64,000 nucleotides of DNA from SAR202 cluster bacterium bin22 (lineage in GTDB: Bacteria; Chloroflexota; Dehalococcoidia; Lucifugimonadales; UBA3495), in the NCBI GenBank assembly GCA_002238505.1, contig MPMM01000001.1, forward strand, positions 868,001-932,000, written 5' to 3'. Below are positions 61,371-64,000 of this stretch, piece after piece. Position numbers and translations under genes: made by a program. Every line of letters starts with the position of its first letter. The stretch's first letter is position 1. The notes beneath the pieces are model-generated. The model saw only the letters and a list, made by a program, of their open reading frames with translations, did not search any database and was not told the origin of the DNA.

Positions 61371-61432
61371 CCGGCCAGGACCGGACACGACCGTAGCATG
61401 CGGGTTGGTTGTGTCGCGAGGGTCCTGGCCGG
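61371..61432. other. Large hairpin of unknown function
   Basis: CCGGCCAGGACC (61371-61382) and GGTCCTGGCCGG (61421-61432) are perfect 12-bp arms; inside, ACACGACC can pair with GGTTGTGT. It is far larger than a normal terminator and has no T-tract, so it may be a cruciform, a small RNA or a relic of an element. The remaining gap to 61855 is AT-rich and has no gene I can support. Confidence 0.6.
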
Positions 61433-61789
61433 AGCTCATGTCTGCACACTTCTCCAACAGCCAGCCTCCAGCAGCGCTGAGCAGGGTTCCGATTCAGTCA
61501 GCCTGGTTGCAGAGCTGGCCGTCCACGCCAAAGCCAACGGCAGGACACCTCACGAAAGCCCGTTTACGGGTATCACAACCGCCTGAAGCGAACGCTGCCA
61601 AGCTCTGTGGAAATGGTTTCAAATAGCAAACTTGAACCCGATTTTATACAAGTATAAAAATTACCAAAAGAAGCTATTTGAGCCTTATGATGACAGTAAT
61701 TCGTAACGTGAATCACGATGGTTGTTGTCATTTATGGGTGCAGCATCGGAATACAGAATTAGCAGGTGGGTATCCTTGCCTGTGATACC

Positions 61790-61819
61790 TTGACGAGATT
61801 TTTTTCACAATGTTATGGT
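61790..61819 (+). promoter_or_regulatory. Promoter of the meaB gene
   Basis: TTGACG (61790-61795), an 18-bp AT-rich spacer and TATGGT (61814-61819) lie 37 bp before the ATG at 61856. Confidence 0.5.
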
Positions 61820-61855
61820 AAATAGAACAAAGGTCGCTACCGGGGTCTCTGCCGG

Positions 61856-62845
61856 ATGAATGATGACGTTGCCAGGGTGTTGGGCGGAGACCAGCGGGTG
61901 ATATCCCGCATTATGACCTCGCTGGAACGGCGGTCCCCGGCAGTGGCCTCTGTTATCAAGGAACTTGACCACCACACCGGTAACGCCTACACCATAGGCT
62001 TAACCGGCCCGCCCGGAGTAGGCAAAAGCACACTGGTTGACCGCCTGACCGGGCACCTCCGATCTCTCGGACTTACCGTCGGAATTATAGCTGTTGACCC
62101 CGATAGTCCTTTCAGCGGCGGGTCAATTCTCGGCGACCGCATACGAATGCAGCGCCACTATCTGGATTCGGGTGTGTTCATACGCAGCGTATCCACCCGG
62201 GGCCAGGGCGGCGGTCTGCCCAGGACTGTAAAGTGCCTGGTAAGAGTGTTGGACGCCGCCGGCAAGGACGTCATCATTGTAGAAACAGTGGGCGTCGGCC
62301 AAACGGAACTGGGAATCATGGGCGTGGCAGACTCTATACTGGTCGCCCTGATGCCAGAATCGGGGGATACCATACAAACCCTTAAGGCGGGGGTACTGGA
62401 GATTGCCAACCTCTTCCTGGTGAACAAGGCGGACAGGGAAGGTGCAGACCGTATGGCGGCAGCCCTCCGGTCCATGCTCCAGATTGCGGCAGAGCCGCAG
62501 GATTGGGAGCCTCCCGTTGTACTGACCCGGGCAGACCGGGGCGAGGGCATTGAGGCCCTTTGGGAAGAAATAGAGTCACACAGAAATTACTTGACCACCT
62601 CTGCGGGAGCAGAGGGTTATAGTTCTCTCCTGGAGGAGCGCCGCAGCGAAAGGCGGCGTACCGAGTTTATCGAGACCCTTCAGGAAGAGCTTTTTCAGCG
62701 GCTGAAAGCCCGTATTGAGCACGAACAAACATTGCAACTAACTATTGAAGATATTGGAAACAGGAAGCTTGAACCCTTCTCCGCAGCTGCGGAACTGCTT
62801 GCAGATCCGGATGCATTGGGGTCCGGTTTCCTTGGAAACGAGTGA
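61856..62845 (+). CDS. meaB: Methylmalonyl-CoA mutase-associated GTPase MeaB
   Basis: 329 residues, SIMIBI-class GTPase (MeaB/ArgK). Walker A GPPGVGKSTL (Lys57), switch regions DPDSPFSGGSILGDRIRM and FIRSVSTRGQGGGLP, Walker B-like VIIVETVGVGQTE, base-recognition LVNKADREGADRM, and the C-terminal dimerisation helices. It gates cobalamin loading of methylmalonyl-CoA mutase or a related acyl-CoA mutase and protects it. No mutase gene is in the window, so the partner must lie elsewhere. It has its own promoter and is followed by a DUF429 gene. Confidence 0.92.
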   Translation: MNDDVARVLGGDQRVISRIMTSLERRSPAVASVIKELDHHTGNAYTIGLTGPPGVGKSTLVDRLTGHLRSLGLTVGIIAVDPDSPFSGGSILGDRIRMQRHYLDSGVFIRSVSTRGQGGGLPRTVKCLVRVLDAAGKDVIIVETVGVGQTELGIMGVADSILVALMPESGDTIQTLKAGVLEIANLFLVNKADREGADRMAAALRSMLQIAAEPQDWEPPVVLTRADRGEGIEALWEEIESHRNYLTTSAGAEGYSSLLEERRSERRRTEFIETLQEELFQRLKARIEHEQTLQLTIEDIGNRKLEPFSAAAELLADPDALGSGFLGNE

Positions 62846-62926
62846 AGCTCTTTACCATATACCGAAGGGCAGCTGAGTCTAAGCGCCCCCTCGTTTAATC
62901 CATCTCTTCTGGGAACGGGTTTGTTT

Positions 62927-63583
62927 ATGCTTTATATGGGTGTTGACCTCAAGACTTCCACGCGCCAGCGCAGTTCTATGGCTGTCATAGACTCGGATTC
63001 GCGAATCGTCCATGCCAGCTTCTTCTCCGACGACACTGAACTCCTGGAATCTGCCTCCACATTCAAGCCCCGGCTCATTGCCATTGGCAGTCCACTGACC
63101 CTGCCCACCGGCCTTTGCTGCCTTGAAGCCAACTGCGACTGCCGAATGGATGCCCCGGAAAAAAAGGGAAGGCAGGCGGAACTGGAGCTGGCCCGCATGG
63201 GAATCAGTTGCTTCTTCACCAACAAGAAATCCATCGTGACGAAGCTGGTTTACCGGGCCGTGAGCTTGAACGAAGGGCTTTCAAAACGAGGTCACAACCT
63301 GATTGAAGTGTATCCCCACGCCAGCAAGCTTCTGCTGTTTGGCGACAACCTGCCTTCCAAGCGAAACGTTAAGGAAAGTCTGATTTTCCTGAGGGACAGG
63401 TTGCCGGGGCTGGTAGGTGGACTGGAAGATCACCTGGTCAACCTGGACGCCAGTTCTTGCGACTCGCTGATTAATGCCCACATAGCCCTGCTGCACGACC
63501 GGGGCGAGACCGACATGGTGGGCAGCGATTCCGAGGGCCTCATTGCGCTTCCCAGCCTGTTGCGCACCCAGGCAGAAGGATAA
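62927..63583 (+). CDS. DUF429 family protein
   Basis: 218 residues. The RNase-H-like DUF429 pattern is visible: YMGVDLKTSTRQRSSMAVID, KPRLIAIGSPLTLPTGLCC, a cysteine-rich stretch CLEANCDCRMD, then NLIEVYPHASKLLLFG and the acidic NLDASSCDSLINAHIAL. Function unknown; the fold suggests a predicted nuclease. I use the ATG at 62927 rather than a TTG six bases earlier; its ribosome-binding site (GGGAACGGG) is weak. It is followed by a strong bidirectional terminator. Confidence 0.8.
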   Translation: MLYMGVDLKTSTRQRSSMAVIDSDSRIVHASFFSDDTELLESASTFKPRLIAIGSPLTLPTGLCCLEANCDCRMDAPEKKGRQAELELARMGISCFFTNKKSIVTKLVYRAVSLNEGLSKRGHNLIEVYPHASKLLLFGDNLPSKRNVKESLIFLRDRLPGLVGGLEDHLVNLDASSCDSLINAHIALLHDRGETDMVGSDSEGLIALPSLLRTQAEG

Positions 63584-63625
63584 GGCCAGACATCAGCGCC
63601 GCCTGAACACCTTACGGAAATGCAG

Positions 63626-63651
63626 AACCCCCTGGCTCAGGCCAGGGGGTT
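63626..63651. terminator. Rho-independent terminator between convergent genes
   Basis: AACCCCCTGGC and GCCAGGGGGTT form a perfect 11-bp stem with loop TCAG and a short T-run. It separates the DUF429 gene from the convergent SPFH gene. Confidence 0.9.
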
Positions 63652-63677
63652 TTACTTGCCGGACCAAAGTGCGAGCG

Positions 63678-64000
63678 CTAGCTTTGACTGTTGTCGCCGC
63701 CACCGTTATTGGGCTGCTGGTTATTGCCCATTCCAAGGAAAGGCGAGAGCATGGAGGTAAACTCCATGGGGAATATGAACTTGGTAGAGGGGCTGGACCC
63801 CAGGGATTTCAAAGTTTCAAAGTACTGGAGACTCATGGTCTTGGAGTCGACATTGTTGGCTACAGTGTAAATTCGCTCCAGCGCGGTGCTGAAACCCTGG
63901 GCACGCAAGACGGTCGCCTGCTGGTCACCCTCTGCTTCAAGGATGGCAGCCTGCCGGTTGCCTTCCGCCTGCAAGATCGCCGACTGTTTTTCACCTTCAG
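63678..64000 (-). CDS. SPFH (band 7/stomatin) domain protein, C-terminal part
   Basis: Only the last 107 residues are in the window; the start lies beyond 64000. The visible part has the Ala/Glu/Gln-rich coiled-coil repeats typical of stomatin-like proteins (EGEKQSAILQAEGNRQAAIL, EAEGDQQATVLRAQG), then TKFIFPMEFTSMLSPFLG and a low-complexity Asn/Gln/Gly tail. Such proteins form membrane rings or scaffolds and usually pair with an NfeD protein, which would be outside this window. Confidence 0.85.
   Translation of the reverse strand, partial: EGEKQSAILQAEGNRQAAILEAEGDQQATVLRAQGFSTALERIYTVANNVDSKTMSLQYFETLKSLGSSPSTKFIFPMEFTSMLSPFLGMGNNQQPNNGGGDNSQS

Overview
The window looks like a chromosomal segment of an uncultured bacterium, most likely Chloroflexota (Dehalococcoidia, SAR202-like). 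This is inferred from gene content: LL-diaminopimelate aminotransferase, archaeal-type phosphoglycerate mutase, a GPP34 protein, many CaiB/BaiF, MmgE/PrpD, flavin-dependent and 2-oxoacid:acceptor oxidoreductase genes, and a 'ttcgacaagctcaccacgaacgg' intergenic repeat. There is no rRNA or clear phylogenetic marker here. I see no insertion sequence, prophage or CRISPR array.

Layout. 1-8652 (minus strand): ECF sigma factor (cut by the window edge), SirB1-type protein, MmgE/PrpD protein, large alpha/beta hydrolase, and a 1,223-residue CHAT-STAND-TPR protein whose CHAT domain has lost its catalytic dyad. 8858-16700: PNPOx-like flavoprotein, ADP-forming acyl-CoA synthetase, a repeat-rich intergenic region (a 177-bp tandem duplication, then five 68-bp repeats), a ThDP enzyme, an acetamidase/formamidase and a small HTH protein. 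17219-19511: a 33-bp tandem repeat, a threonine-dehydratase-like PLP enzyme and an AIR-synthase-related protein. 19819-29173: a housekeeping run on the plus strand (threonylcarbamoyl-AMP synthase, a degenerate polyprenyl synthase, pgk, apgM, tpiA, miaA, dapF, dapL, hflX). 29420-34282: an SDR, four tRNA genes (Val, Leu, Arg, Val), GPP34 protein, a variant dxs and a cupin.

35330-40192 is an operon-like set of a 2-oxoacid:acceptor oxidoreductase (gamma/ferredoxin, alpha, beta) followed by an acyl-CoA ligase. This arrangement suggests that 2-oxoacids or CoA esters from organic-matter breakdown feed ferredoxin. A second, divergent oxidoreductase set lies at 48107-51482 on the minus strand behind a GntR/FCD regulator. 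The regulator has a consensus promoter and a TGGTCAGACCA palindrome, and the divergent ThDP-enzyme gene has a related GACCAAGTTGGTC palindrome. Between the two sets are a flavin oxidoreductase, an amidohydrolase, an SDR, GNAT, TPR and hotdog proteins, TenA and an FMN hydroxyacid oxidase. 54290-58901 holds DUF971, an FmdB zinc ribbon, an FAD amine oxidoreductase, a cyclophilin-like protein and a fused double CaiB/BaiF transferase.

59124-61322 is the most unusual gene: a complete cysteinyl-tRNA synthetase fused in frame to a family-2 glycosyltransferase-like domain. It is followed by a 10-bp repeat and a large hairpin, then meaB, a DUF429 gene and the end of an SPFH-domain gene that runs out of the window.
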